Origin: CAZAYP01 sp964489425 [NCBI: uncultured Verrucomicrobiota bacterium]
GTDB lineage: Bacteria > Verrucomicrobiota > Kiritimatiellia > RZYC01
Assembly: GCA_964489425.1 (NCBI GenBank)
Contig: CAZAYP010000046.1
Location: forward strand, 1-45,288
DNA length: 45,288 nucleotides
Reading direction: 5' to 3'
Below the pieces are notes generated by a model that worked only from the letters and a program-made list of their open reading frames with translations, was not told where the DNA came from and searched no databases. The position numbers were made by a program, and so were the translations under genes. Positions 1 to 7,123 of this stretch are shown here, piece after piece (positions within the stretch are counted from its first letter, which is position 1; each line of letters opens with the position of its first letter).

Positions 1-117
1 ATCGCGCCGGCCGGGCGCCCGCGCATCCTGCGGCGCTGGGCCGAGACGGTCGCCGCGCCGCGCCCGGTCGCCGTCGCGGTCGCCGGCAGCCACACGGCCG
101 GAGGGAGGCGCGGGTGA
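1..117 (+). CDS. C-terminal fragment of an unidentified protein cut by the window edge
   Basis: An open frame runs in from the left edge and ends at TGA 115-117, overlapping the GTG start of the next gene in a GTGA junction. The 38 visible residues (start IAPAGRPRILRRWAE, end AGGRRG) are rich in Ala, Arg, Gly and Val and show no recognisable motif. The overlap and the high G+C at third positions suggest a real upstream gene translationally coupled to the GH57 gene. No function can be assigned from this tail. Confidence 0.5.
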   Translation: MAPAGRPRILRRWAETVAAPRPVAVAVAGSHTAGGRRG

Positions 118-1736
118 GCCAAGGCTGCCTCTGCCTGGTGCTGCACGCCCATCTGCCGTTCATCCGTCATCCGGAGTACGATCAGTTTTTGGAAGAAACC
201 TGGCTGTTCGAGGCCGTGGCCGAGACCTACCTGCCCCTGCTGCGCCTGCTGGACCGCCTGGCCGAGGACCGCGTGCCGGCCCGCCTGGCGCTGTCGCTCT
301 CGCCCACCCTGCTGGGCATGCTGGCCGACGACCTGCTGCGCGAGCGCTGCCGCCTGTACCTGAAATCCCGGCTGGACCTGGCGCAGAAGGAAGTCCACCG
401 CACGCGCTACGACCGGACGTTCCACCGCCTGGCCTTGTTCTACCGCGAGTATTACAGCGCGGCGCTCCACGATTATACCCGGCGCTACGGCAGCGACCTG
501 GCCCGGGCGTTCCGCCGCCTCCGGGACGCCGGCCTGCTGGACCTGCTCACCACGGCTGCGACCCACGCCTACCTGCCGCTGCTGCGGGCCGTGCCCGCCG
601 CGGTCCACGCCCAGGTGGCGGTCGGCGCGCAGGCGTTCCGCAAGGCGTTTGGCTGCGCTCCGCGCGGGATGTGGCTGCCGGAGTGCGGGTACTACCCGGG
701 CCTGGAAGAGGTCCTCGCCGCGCACGGCCTGCGCTACTTCTGCCTGGAAACCCACGGCCTGCTGCACGCCCAACCCGGCCCGCGCCACGGCGTGCTTGCG
801 CCGGTGCGCTGCCCCAACGGCGTCGCGGCGTTCGGCCGCGATCCCGAGTCATCCCGCCAGGTCTGGAGCGCCGCGGAAGGATATCCCGGCGACTTCGACT
901 ACCGCGACTTCTACCGCGACGTGGGGTTTGACCTCGACTTGAACTACCTGCAACCCTACCTGCCCGCGCCCCCGGCGCGTTCCGCCACGGGCTTCAAATA
1001 TTACCGGATCACCGGCCCCACCGGGCCCAAGGAACCGTACGACCCGGCGCGGGCGCGCCACAAGGCCGAGCTGCATGCCCGGCATTTCCTGGAAACCAAG
1101 CGCGAGCAGCTTGCCCGCCAGGGGCCTGGCCGGCCGGCGGCGCCCTGCATCGTCGCGCCGTTCGATGCCGAATTGTTCGGCCACTGGTGGTTCGAGGGCG
1201 CCCACTGGCTGGAGACCCTGCTGCGCGCCGCGGCCCGGCCGGACTCCGGCCTGGCGCTGGCCACGCCGGCCGACTGCCTGGCCGGCCGGTCGGACCTGGA
1301 AACCGTCACGCCCTCGGCCTCCAGCTGGGGCATGAACGGCTACAACGAGTACTGGCTGAACGACGAGACCGACTACCTGTATCCCTACCTCCACGCGGCG
1401 GCCGAGCGCATGCAATCCCTGGCGCATGCCCGCGCGCGCCGCCCGCCGGCAGCCCGGGTGCGCCGCGCCCTGAACCAGGCCGCGCGCAACCTGCTGCTGG
1501 CCCAGTCCTCGGACTGGCCGTTCATCATGAAGGCGGCCACCAACGTGGACTACGCCCGCAAGCGGGTCCGCGATCACCTGGCGCGGTTCAATTACCTGGC
1601 CCAATCCATCACGCGCAACACGATCGATCTGCGGCGTCTCCAGGCCCTCGAAATCCTCGACAATATTTTTCCGTGGATCGACTACCGCGTCTTCGACCAG
1701 CCGCCCGCCGCCCGGCGCCGGAAACGTGGCGGCTGA
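114..1736 (+). CDS. GH57 (DUF1957-type) 1,4-alpha-glucan branching enzyme
   Basis: A 540-residue cytoplasmic enzyme of glycoside hydrolase family 57, branching-enzyme branch, expected to move alpha-1,4-glucan segments onto alpha-1,6 positions during glycogen synthesis. What is seen: the HAHLPF motif near residues 11-16; MWLPECGYYPG with the likely nucleophile Glu190; PFDAELFGHWW with the likely acid/base Asp351; and the DUF1957 helical C-terminus with SSDWPFIMK. The two acidic positions match the spacing known for GH57 branching enzymes (about E183 and D354), and the length is typical. The GTG at 114 was chosen because GAGGGAGG lies just upstream and it overlaps the preceding stop. The convergent neighbour ends 24 bp beyond. 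Amylopullulanase-like GH57 activity is less likely because of the DUF1957 tail. Confidence 0.9.
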   Translation: MSQGCLCLVLHAHLPFIRHPEYDQFLEETWLFEAVAETYLPLLRLLDRLAEDRVPARLALSLSPTLLGMLADDLLRERCRLYLKSRLDLAQKEVHRTRYDRTFHRLALFYREYYSAALHDYTRRYGSDLARAFRRLRDAGLLDLLTTAATHAYLPLLRAVPAAVHAQVAVGAQAFRKAFGCAPRGMWLPECGYYPGLEEVLAAHGLRYFCLETHGLLHAQPGPRHGVLAPVRCPNGVAAFGRDPESSRQVWSAAEGYPGDFDYRDFYRDVGFDLDLNYLQPYLPAPPARSATGFKYYRITGPTGPKEPYDPARARHKAELHARHFLETKREQLARQGPGRPAAPCIVAPFDAELFGHWWFEGAHWLETLLRAAARPDSGLALATPADCLAGRSDLETVTPSASSWGMNGYNEYWLNDETDYLYPYLHAAAERMQSLAHARARRPPAARVRRALNQAARNLLLAQSSDWPFIMKAATNVDYARKRVRDHLARFNYLAQSITRNTIDLRRLQALEILDNIFPWIDYRVFDQPPAARRRKRGG

Positions 1737-1760
1737 CGCCGGCGCCCGCCGGGCCCGCGC

Positions 1761-4700
1761 CTACCGCAGCACCTTCAGGATCTTCACTTGCGGCGACTCG
1801 TAGGCGATCTCCCACAGTCCCGGCTGCGCCGTCTCGAACTTGGCGGTGCCTTCCTTGGGGTAGCGGATGCGCTCCAGCGGGCCCAGGTACACATACTCCG
1901 CGCCGTAGCGGTCCAGCAGCGGGCGGATCGCGGCCGGGTCCGGCTCGCTGTATATCCGGCGCACGTCGTCCACGCGCGCTTCCACCGCGCCGCCCGGCAG
2001 GCCGGCGCGCTGCTGGCGCTCGTGCCAGTTCCAACCGATGATCGTGGGCAGCCCGGTGTGGATGCTCACCCGCGAGCCCCAGCGGTATTCCGGCAGGTGC
2101 GCCTCCACGATCACCGGCGTGCCGGTCACGTTGTCCTGCAGCCAGCGGATGGCCGCCAGGTCCCAGAGCAGCGCGAACGCCTCGCCCTCTTCCTGGCACG
2201 TGGCGTCGCGCATGAACGCCTGGCCGTCCAGGCCCCGGCCCTGCTCGGGCCGGAACCGGTCCTGCCAGCGGGCCGGGATGGCCTTGATGGGGTAGAGTAG
2301 CCCGCTGGCCCAGAGCGCCAGCACGGCCAGCGGGGCGCCGATTTCCAGGACCAGGACCGCGGCCCGCGCGATTTTTCCAAGGATTGGAAACCGGGACCGT
2401 AAAGCTCCCCTCCTTTTCAAGGAGGGGTGGCCGCAGGCCGGGGTGGTTTGCATGGCTGCCCCGGGTTTTCCAATGTTTGGAAAAAGGGCCGTCGATTTTT
2501 CCAATGTTTGGAAACCGGCGCCGGCTGGGCTCCCCTCCTTTTCAAGGAGGGGTGGCCGCAGGCCGGGGTGGTTTGCAGGGCTACCGCGATTTTTCCAATG
2601 TTTGGAAAATACGGCCTGGATTTTTCCAAGGATTGGAAATGCCAGGAACGGCAGCCCGGCCGCCGCCGCCACGGCCCAGATCTGCCAGACCTGGAGATAA
2701 AACTTGAACACCGTGTTCATGCGGCTGATGTCGCCGGCCAGGACGATGAACTCCACTACCACGCTCAGCGCCGCGGCCAGGCCGACCAGCCCCAGGAAAT
2801 ACCAGCGGGCCGTGGCGCCCGCGGCCGGCAGGCGGCGGCGCGCGACCAGCAGGAACAGCAGCACCAGGGCCAGCGGCGCGAGAAACAGGCCGTGCAGCAG
2901 CATGTACACGGGGATCGGCGTGCGCGAGCCCTGCCAGAACTCGAATCCGCCATAGGGCGCCACGAAATACGCGAAGAACGGCGCGAACAGCAACCGGCCC
3001 GCGGCCACGACCGCCACGACGCTGACCAGCCAGTTGACCAGGATGCGCAGCCGCGGCGCAGGCGGCGCGCGGCCCGCGCGCCGGATCTCCGCCAGCAGCA
3101 GCGCCCAGGCCGTGATGGCCAGGCCCGTGGGAAAGTCCCAGGCGTTGAGCGGGTAGAGCAGGCCGGTCACCAGCGCCAGCAGGGCCAGCACGCGCAGGCG
3201 CGCGCGCGGCCGGGCAATGGCCTGGGCGCCGAGCGCGATCACCAGCAGGAAATAGGGGAACGCCAGCATGTGGGCGTGCAGGTCGCCGTACAGGAAGGTG
3301 AAGAACGGGAACTCGGTGATCGGCACGGCCTCGTCCGCCGGGTGGGGGATGGCGCGAGTGGCGGCCCAGTACCAGTCCGTGCGGCTGATGTTGCGGCCTG
3401 CCGGGCCCAGCAGGCGCCACTCGACCAGGTTGCCGCACACCAGCACCAGGGCGATCGCCGCCAGGCCCGCGGCGATGGCCGCGCGGCGCCGGCGCCAGCC
3501 GGCCAAGAACGCCGCGGTGAGCGCGGCCGCGGCCGAGTACGCGCCGGCCCCGGCCAGGGCCGCCCAGGTGGGCACGGCCAGGTTGTACGCCACCTCCGGG
3601 ACCACGCCCGTGGCCTTGATCAGCGCGGCCACCAGGACGTGGCCAAAATAATAATAATTGATCCAGCCGCCCGCGTACCAGGGATTGTAGGCCGGGAAAT
3701 AGTCGCTCTTGATCACCGCGTTGAGGTAGGCAAAATCCATGGGTTTCTCGCCGCCCATCCAGGGGTGCCACAGGTCCGGGTTGCCCATGCGGATCCAGAG
3801 GAAGAAGGCGAACACCAGCCAGAACAGGCCCTCCTCGAACACCAGCAGCCGCCAGCGCAGGCGCAGGAACTGCGTGAACGGCTGCCGGTAAATCAGCAGC
3901 ACGATGCCCGACGCCAGCGCCAGCACCAGGCCCAGGCCCCACAGCAGCCGGCCGGAAAACGGCGCCATGCGCAGGCTGGCCAGCAGCCACGCCGGGTAGG
4001 CCACCAGCAGCAGGCCCACGGCCCGCGCCACCAGCCAGCCCCGGTCCGGCAGGCGCGCAAAGCAGCGGCTCACCAGCGGGAACGCGGCCAGCGCCAGGCC
4101 TTCGAGCGCCAGGAACCAGGCCAGCAGCGGGTGGCGGTTGGCCCATCCCTGGCGGTCGAACAGCCGCGCCCACGTGCCGCCCGCGCGCACCGCCGCGGCC
4201 TGGGCCGGGGACAGGTTCAGGTCGCGCGCCAGGCGCGCGGCGTCCCGCCCCGGGTGCGGCCGGATGGCGGCCCAGTCCACGCCGTCCATGAGCAGGCGGG
4301 CGGCTTTGTCGCGCGACCAGGCCGGGGTTTTGTGGAAGACCCGCACGCGCGGGTGGTCGTACACGTGGAAAGCTTCCTCGGCGGCCTGGTCCGGGAACTG
4401 CAGGCCGGGCAGGCGCGGGTACGAGTTGAACTCCGCCACCTGCTCAAAGCCCAGCGCGCCGCTGAACAGCGCCTGGTAGTAGCGGATGGTCATGGGGTAA
4501 CGGCCGGGCAGGCGCGGGATGCTGTCGTAGAGGCGGTTGCTGGACAGCACGATGAAATCCGCCTGCTCCAGCCGGTCCAGGACCAGGGCCAACTTGGCGA
4601 GCGAGTCGTCCTCGTACCACGGCAGCTCCACGGGGCGGAACCGGCCGCCGAACGGGTCCTGGCCATCCACGCGCAGGGGCAGGCCGTCGTCCCAGTGCTC

Positions 4701-6074
4701 GTTGGCGATCGCGCTGCCCGGCGGCGCGGCGGCGATCAGCCAGCGGCTGGCGGCGATGCGCGGGTGCGGGGCGCGGTAGATGGCGGTGAACGCCAGGGCC
4801 CAGGCCGCGGTGAGCGCCAGCACGGCCAGCGGCACCGCGCGCAGGGTGCGGCGGGCCCACGCCTGGGGCGCGTGGCCGGCCGCGGTCCAGAGCGCGGCCA
4901 GCAGCGCCGCGGCCAGGACCACGAGCGCCGGGTACAGGGGCAGGAAATAGCGCATGGTCATCAGGAACACCTGGCCGTGGTAGGCGAACAGGATCACAAT
5001 CCAGGCCGCCGGGAGCAGGCCGCGGCCGTCGCGCCCGGCCAGCAGGCGCCAGCCGGCCACGGCCAGGCCGACCCAGGCGGCCAGCCCCAGCGGCCAGCCC
5101 AGGCCCCAGCGGGTGAGGTTGATCCACGGGAACGCGTAGGCGGCGCGGCCGGCCCACTGGCGCGTGAACGGCACGTCGCTCGTGCCGTCGCTGATGCGCG
5201 CCACGTTGGCAATATCCTGCAGCCAGTGCGGCGACAGGCGCAGGTTGAATGCCGATGGCCCGGCGAACGCGTAAGGCTGCGCCACGCGGAACACCAGCGC
5301 CGCCGCGGCCAGCGCCAGCAGGCAGCCCAGCAGCGCCCAGGCTGCGCGCAGCAAGGTCGATTTGAGATCTGAGATCTCAGATTTCAGATTTGAGATCCTT
5401 CCCGGCTGCCCGGCATACCACCACTGCGCCCAGGCCAGCGGCACAAGGGCCGCAAACAGCAGCAGGTTGATGCGGCAGGCCAGCGCCAGGCCGAACGCCG
5501 CACCCAGCCCGAGCGCGTCGTACCAGCGCCCGCGCGCCGCCACGCGCAGCGCAAACCACAGGCCCAAGGTGACCCAGAACGTGCCCGCGCTGTCCACCGT
5601 GAAAAAGTGCGCCTGCTGGATGGGGAACACGGCCACGGCCCAGAGCGCCGCGGCCAGCAGCCCGGCCCCGCGCCCGTACAGCCGCCGGGCGATCAGCCCC
5701 ACGAGGAGCAGGGTGCCCAGGTCGAACAGCCCGGACAGGAACCGGCCGGCGAGATACACGCGGTCGTAGTCGCCCATACCAAGCGCGCCGGCCACGGCCT
5801 TGGCCAGGAACAACGGCGCTGTGCCGTAGACGTACGTGCCGAAACCGCGGTTGTACGGGTTCAGGGGCGAGGCGGCCGAATCGAAGTACTGGGCCGCGCT
5901 GTCCGGCCAGGCAATGGCCGCAACCACCATCGTCAGGAACCGCTCGTCCGGGTGCAGGTGCTGGCGGGCATCCCAGTCCAGCCCCTGGAACCGCAACCCG
6001 GCCGCCACGGCCAGGATGGCCGCCCAGGGAAGCACGGCCCCCAAGCCCCGGCGCAAGGAACGTTTGGCTTGCAT
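1761..6074 (-). CDS. Large polytopic membrane protein: GT39-like N-terminus fused to YYY (DUF2298) domain, with in-frame repeat insertions
   Basis: A 1437-residue inner-membrane protein. The N-terminal half resembles lipid-linked-sugar glycosyltransferases of the PMT/ArnT type: an acidic LHPDERF loop near residue 33 followed by many hydrophobic helices. The C-terminal half carries GGWINYYYFGHV, the signature of the Chlor_Arch_YYY/DUF2298 family, and ends in a soluble domain (PVIVEAHLPEYRWGSRVS...). The substrate is unknown; cell-surface glycan assembly is an inference. The ATG at 6074 was chosen because the hydrophobic segment starts right after it, whereas the open frame upstream to 6308 looks non-coding and crosses repeat DNA. 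Two repeat insertions are in frame: residues about 226-239 (ISNLKSEISDLKS) and about 1146-1234 (FPILGK, FSKHWK, FQTLEK and FPNIGK peptides). Both fall between predicted membrane segments. Confidence 0.82.
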   Translation of the reverse strand: MQAKRSLRRGLGAVLPWAAILAVAAGLRFQGLDWDARQHLHPDERFLTMVVAAIAWPDSAAQYFDSAASPLNPYNRGFGTYVYGTAPLFLAKAVAGALGMGDYDRVYLAGRFLSGLFDLGTLLLVGLIARRLYGRGAGLLAAALWAVAVFPIQQAHFFTVDSAGTFWVTLGLWFALRVAARGRWYDALGLGAAFGLALACRINLLLFAALVPLAWAQWWYAGQPGRISNLKSEISDLKSTLLRAAWALLGCLLALAAAALVFRVAQPYAFAGPSAFNLRLSPHWLQDIANVARISDGTSDVPFTRQWAGRAAYAFPWINLTRWGLGWPLGLAAWVGLAVAGWRLLAGRDGRGLLPAAWIVILFAYHGQVFLMTMRYFLPLYPALVVLAAALLAALWTAAGHAPQAWARRTLRAVPLAVLALTAAWALAFTAIYRAPHPRIAASRWLIAAAPPGSAIANEHWDDGLPLRVDGQDPFGGRFRPVELPWYEDDSLAKLALVLDRLEQADFIVLSSNRLYDSIPRLPGRYPMTIRYYQALFSGALGFEQVAEFNSYPRLPGLQFPDQAAEEAFHVYDHPRVRVFHKTPAWSRDKAARLLMDGVDWAAIRPHPGRDAARLARDLNLSPAQAAAVRAGGTWARLFDRQGWANRHPLLAWFLALEGLALAAFPLVSRCFARLPDRGWLVARAVGLLLVAYPAWLLASLRMAPFSGRLLWGLGLVLALASGIVLLIYRQPFTQFLRLRWRLLVFEEGLFWLVFAFFLWIRMGNPDLWHPWMGGEKPMDFAYLNAVIKSDYFPAYNPWYAGGWINYYYFGHVLVAALIKATGVVPEVAYNLAVPTWAALAGAGAYSAAAALTAAFLAGWRRRRAAIAAGLAAIALVLVCGNLVEWRLLGPAGRNISRTDWYWAATRAIPHPADEAVPITEFPFFTFLYGDLHAHMLAFPYFLLVIALGAQAIARPRARLRVLALLALVTGLLYPLNAWDFPTGLAITAWALLLAEIRRAGRAPPAPRLRILVNWLVSVVAVVAAGRLLFAPFFAYFVAPYGGFEFWQGSRTPIPVYMLLHGLFLAPLALVLLFLLVARRRLPAAGATARWYFLGLVGLAAALSVVVEFIVLAGDISRMNTVFKFYLQVWQIWAVAAAAGLPFLAFPILGKIQAVFSKHWKNRGSPANHPGLRPPLLEKEGSPAGAGFQTLEKSTALFPNIGKPGAAMQTTPACGHPSLKRRGALRSRFPILGKIARAAVLVLEIGAPLAVLALWASGLLYPIKAIPARWQDRFRPEQGRGLDGQAFMRDATCQEEGEAFALLWDLAAIRWLQDNVTGTPVIVEAHLPEYRWGSRVSIHTGLPTIIGWNWHERQQRAGLPGGAVEARVDDVRRIYSEPDPAAIRPLLDRYGAEYVYLGPLERIRYPKEGTAKFETAQPGLWEIAYESPQVKILKVLR
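2404..2452. repeat. 49-bp hairpin repeat, copy 1
   Basis: It starts GCTCCCCTCC and ends GGTGGTTTGCA, and is identical over 49 bp to 2529-2577. It contains the stem CCCCTCCTT / AAGGAGGGG around a 3-base loop, then a GGCCGCAGGCC mini-palindrome. On the coding (minus) strand it is translated as part of the YYY protein (TTPACGHPSLKRRGA). Confidence 0.9.
2529..2577. repeat. 49-bp hairpin repeat, copy 2
   Basis: Exact copy of 2404-2452 in the same orientation, 125 bp away. It is read in a different frame from copy 1 in the same protein (ANHPGLRPPLLEKEGSP), so the repeat is tolerated in more than one reading frame. Confidence 0.9.
5359..5398. repeat. GAGATCT/CAGATTT palindromic repeat inside coding sequence
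   Basis: A low-complexity block built from TTGAGATCT, CAGATCT and CAGATTT units, with a perfect 16-bp palindrome ATCTGAGATCTCAGAT at 5367-5382. It is much more AT-rich than its surroundings. It is read on the minus strand as RISNLKSEISDLKS within the N-terminal part of the YYY protein, between membrane segments. It is unrelated in sequence to the TTTCCAA palindromes of the same gene. Confidence 0.85.
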
Positions 6075-6236
6075 GCCATGTATGTAATGGATTCGCGGCC
6101 GGGTGGCAATGCCCCGGTGCCGGGTGGGGACCGGTTTTGTGTGGCCAAGTGCACGTTCCCCTGTGCCGCTGGGCGGGGCGCCCACCAACGCCGCGGCGGC
6201 GCGATAGGGTGCTCGGCCATACCCCCGACTATCGGG

Positions 6237-6266
6237 CTGGACGCCGCCGCCGGCCCGGTCTATAAA
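6237..6266 (+). promoter_or_regulatory. Possible sigma70-like promoter of the TonB operon
   Basis: A CTGGAC element (6237-6242) lies 18 bp before TATAAA (6261-6266) in the 212-bp divergent intergenic region. The start point would fall just before the ATG at 6287, giving a very short leader. The -35 match is weak, so this rests mainly on the TATAAA in GC-rich DNA. Confidence 0.35.
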
Positions 6267-6286
6267 CCCCCGCAATGCACGGAAAC

Positions 6287-7123
6287 ATGAGCGCGCGGAG
6301 TTTTCCAAACATTGGAAAAATCGAAGGCCGGTTTTCCAAACATTGGAAAATCCTGCTGCTGGCCGGCCTGGGCCTGGCCCGCGCAGTCGCCGCCGACCCC
6401 GGCCCGGGCCGGCCCGGGGATCTGGCCACGCTGGAAGGCCTGGTGGCCGAGTGGGTAGACCTGCGCTCCGCCGGCGCCGCTGAGTCCGCCCGCTGGGACC
6501 AGGAGCGCGCCGCGCTGGCCGCGGAAACCAACCTCCTGGCCCGCGAGCAGGCGCAGCTCGAGTCGACCCTCGCCGCCGCCCGCACCCGCGCCATTGCGGC
6601 GAATCAGGAGCTGGCCGAACGCGAAACCGCGCTGGCCCGTGACCGCGCCGACCTGGCCGCGCTGGAGCCCCTCCTGCGCCATGCCGCGGACTGCCTCAAC
6701 ACTTGGAAACCGCAGTTGCCCCCGCCGCTGGCCCGCGAGCTGACGCCAGACTTCCTGGCACTGGCCGCCATGCCGACCAACGCCGCGCCGGACGTGCTGG
6801 CGCGCCAGGCCCAGGCCATCTGCGCCATTTACAGCCGCATGGATGCCTGGCAGTCCACGGTCCAGGCCAGCCGCGAACTGGTCCGGGCCGGCGCCGGCCC
6901 GGATCAGGAGCTGGACGTTATTTATCTCGGCCTGGACCGCGCCTATGCCGTGGCCCCGCGCGCGGCGGACGCCTGGCTGGGTGTGCCCACGGCCAGGGGT
7001 TGGGAATGGGCTGCGCTGCCGGGCCTGGGCGCCGCGGTGCGCCGGGCCGTGTCCCTGCATGGCCAGCCCGGCGCCGGACAACTGGTTCCCTTGCCCCTGC
7101 CTCCGCCCCGGAGTTGGCCATGA
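6287..7123 (+). CDS. DUF3450 family periplasmic coiled-coil protein of a TonB operon
   Basis: A 278-residue secreted protein, first gene of the TonB operon. Residues about 22-36 (ILLLAGLGLARAVAA) form the hydrophobic core of a signal peptide. Residues about 45-130 are rich in Ala, Glu, Gln and Arg and look like a long coiled coil. The C-terminal half has the DUF3450 pattern (ELDVIYLGLDRAYAV, then GWEWAALPGLG). DUF3450 proteins are known companions of TtpC/ExbB-ExbD-TonB clusters; their mechanism is unclear. The ATG at 6287 was preferred over 6275 because TATAAA sits too close to the earlier codon. Residues 6-21 are encoded by two copies of the 17-bp palindrome (FPNIGK and FSKHWK), which supply the positive n-region of the signal peptide. 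The stop overlaps the next start as ATGA. Confidence 0.8.
   Translation: MSARSFPNIGKIEGRFSKHWKILLLAGLGLARAVAADPGPGRPGDLATLEGLVAEWVDLRSAGAAESARWDQERAALAAETNLLAREQAQLESTLAAARTRAIAANQELAERETALARDRADLAALEPLLRHAADCLNTWKPQLPPPLARELTPDFLALAAMPTNAAPDVLARQAQAICAIYSRMDAWQSTVQASRELVRAGAGPDQELDVIYLGLDRAYAVAPRAADAWLGVPTARGWEWAALPGLGAAVRRAVSLHGQPGAGQLVPLPLPPPRSWP
6302..6349. repeat. Paired 17-bp palindromes (31-bp phase) at the start of the DUF3450 gene
   Basis: TTTCCAAACATTGGAAA occurs at 6302-6318 and 6333-6349, exactly 31 bp apart, with a 14-bp spacer containing GGCC. In reverse complement the spacer matches that of the pair at 2467/2498 at 11 of 14 positions, and a GGCC also occurs in the 2592/2623 spacer. 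The pair therefore looks like one 48-bp composite element. It lies 15 bp downstream of the start codon. Confidence 0.9.

Larger units (their letters stand above)
2374..2639. repeat. Phased array of five 17-bp palindromes and two 49-bp hairpin repeats, inside a gene
   Basis: Five copies of TTTCCAA-N3-TTGGAAA lie at 2374-2390, 2467-2483, 2498-2514, 2592-2608 and 2623-2639. The centre is TGT in three and GGA in two. Start-to-start distances are 93, 31, 94 and 31 bp. The two longer gaps each hold one 49-bp repeat (2404-2452, 2529-2577). Every module is separated from the next by 14 bp (13 bp once). The whole array is read in frame as part of the YYY membrane protein. Confidence 0.9.

Noticed and set aside
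2404-2430. Rho-independent terminator at the CCCCTCCTT/AAGGAGGGG hairpin
   Set aside because: It lies inside an intact gene, has no following T-run on either strand, and occurs twice as part of a 49-bp repeat.
2374-2639. CRISPR array
   Set aside because: Regular spacing invited the idea, but repeats are 17 bp, spacers only 14 bp, the array is translated in frame, and no cas genes are present.
2427-5372. A 981-codon open frame on the plus strand opposite the YYY protein gene
   Set aside because: It is Gln/Arg/Ala/Gly-rich with no motif and lies fully antisense to a gene with clear membrane helices and family signature; long antisense frames are expected in GC-rich DNA.
6075-6308. Upstream extension of the YYY protein to an ATG at 6308
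   Set aside because: The 78 extra residues lack homology-like pattern, run through the divergent promoter region and would begin inside a palindromic repeat; the ATG at 6074 directly precedes the first membrane helix.
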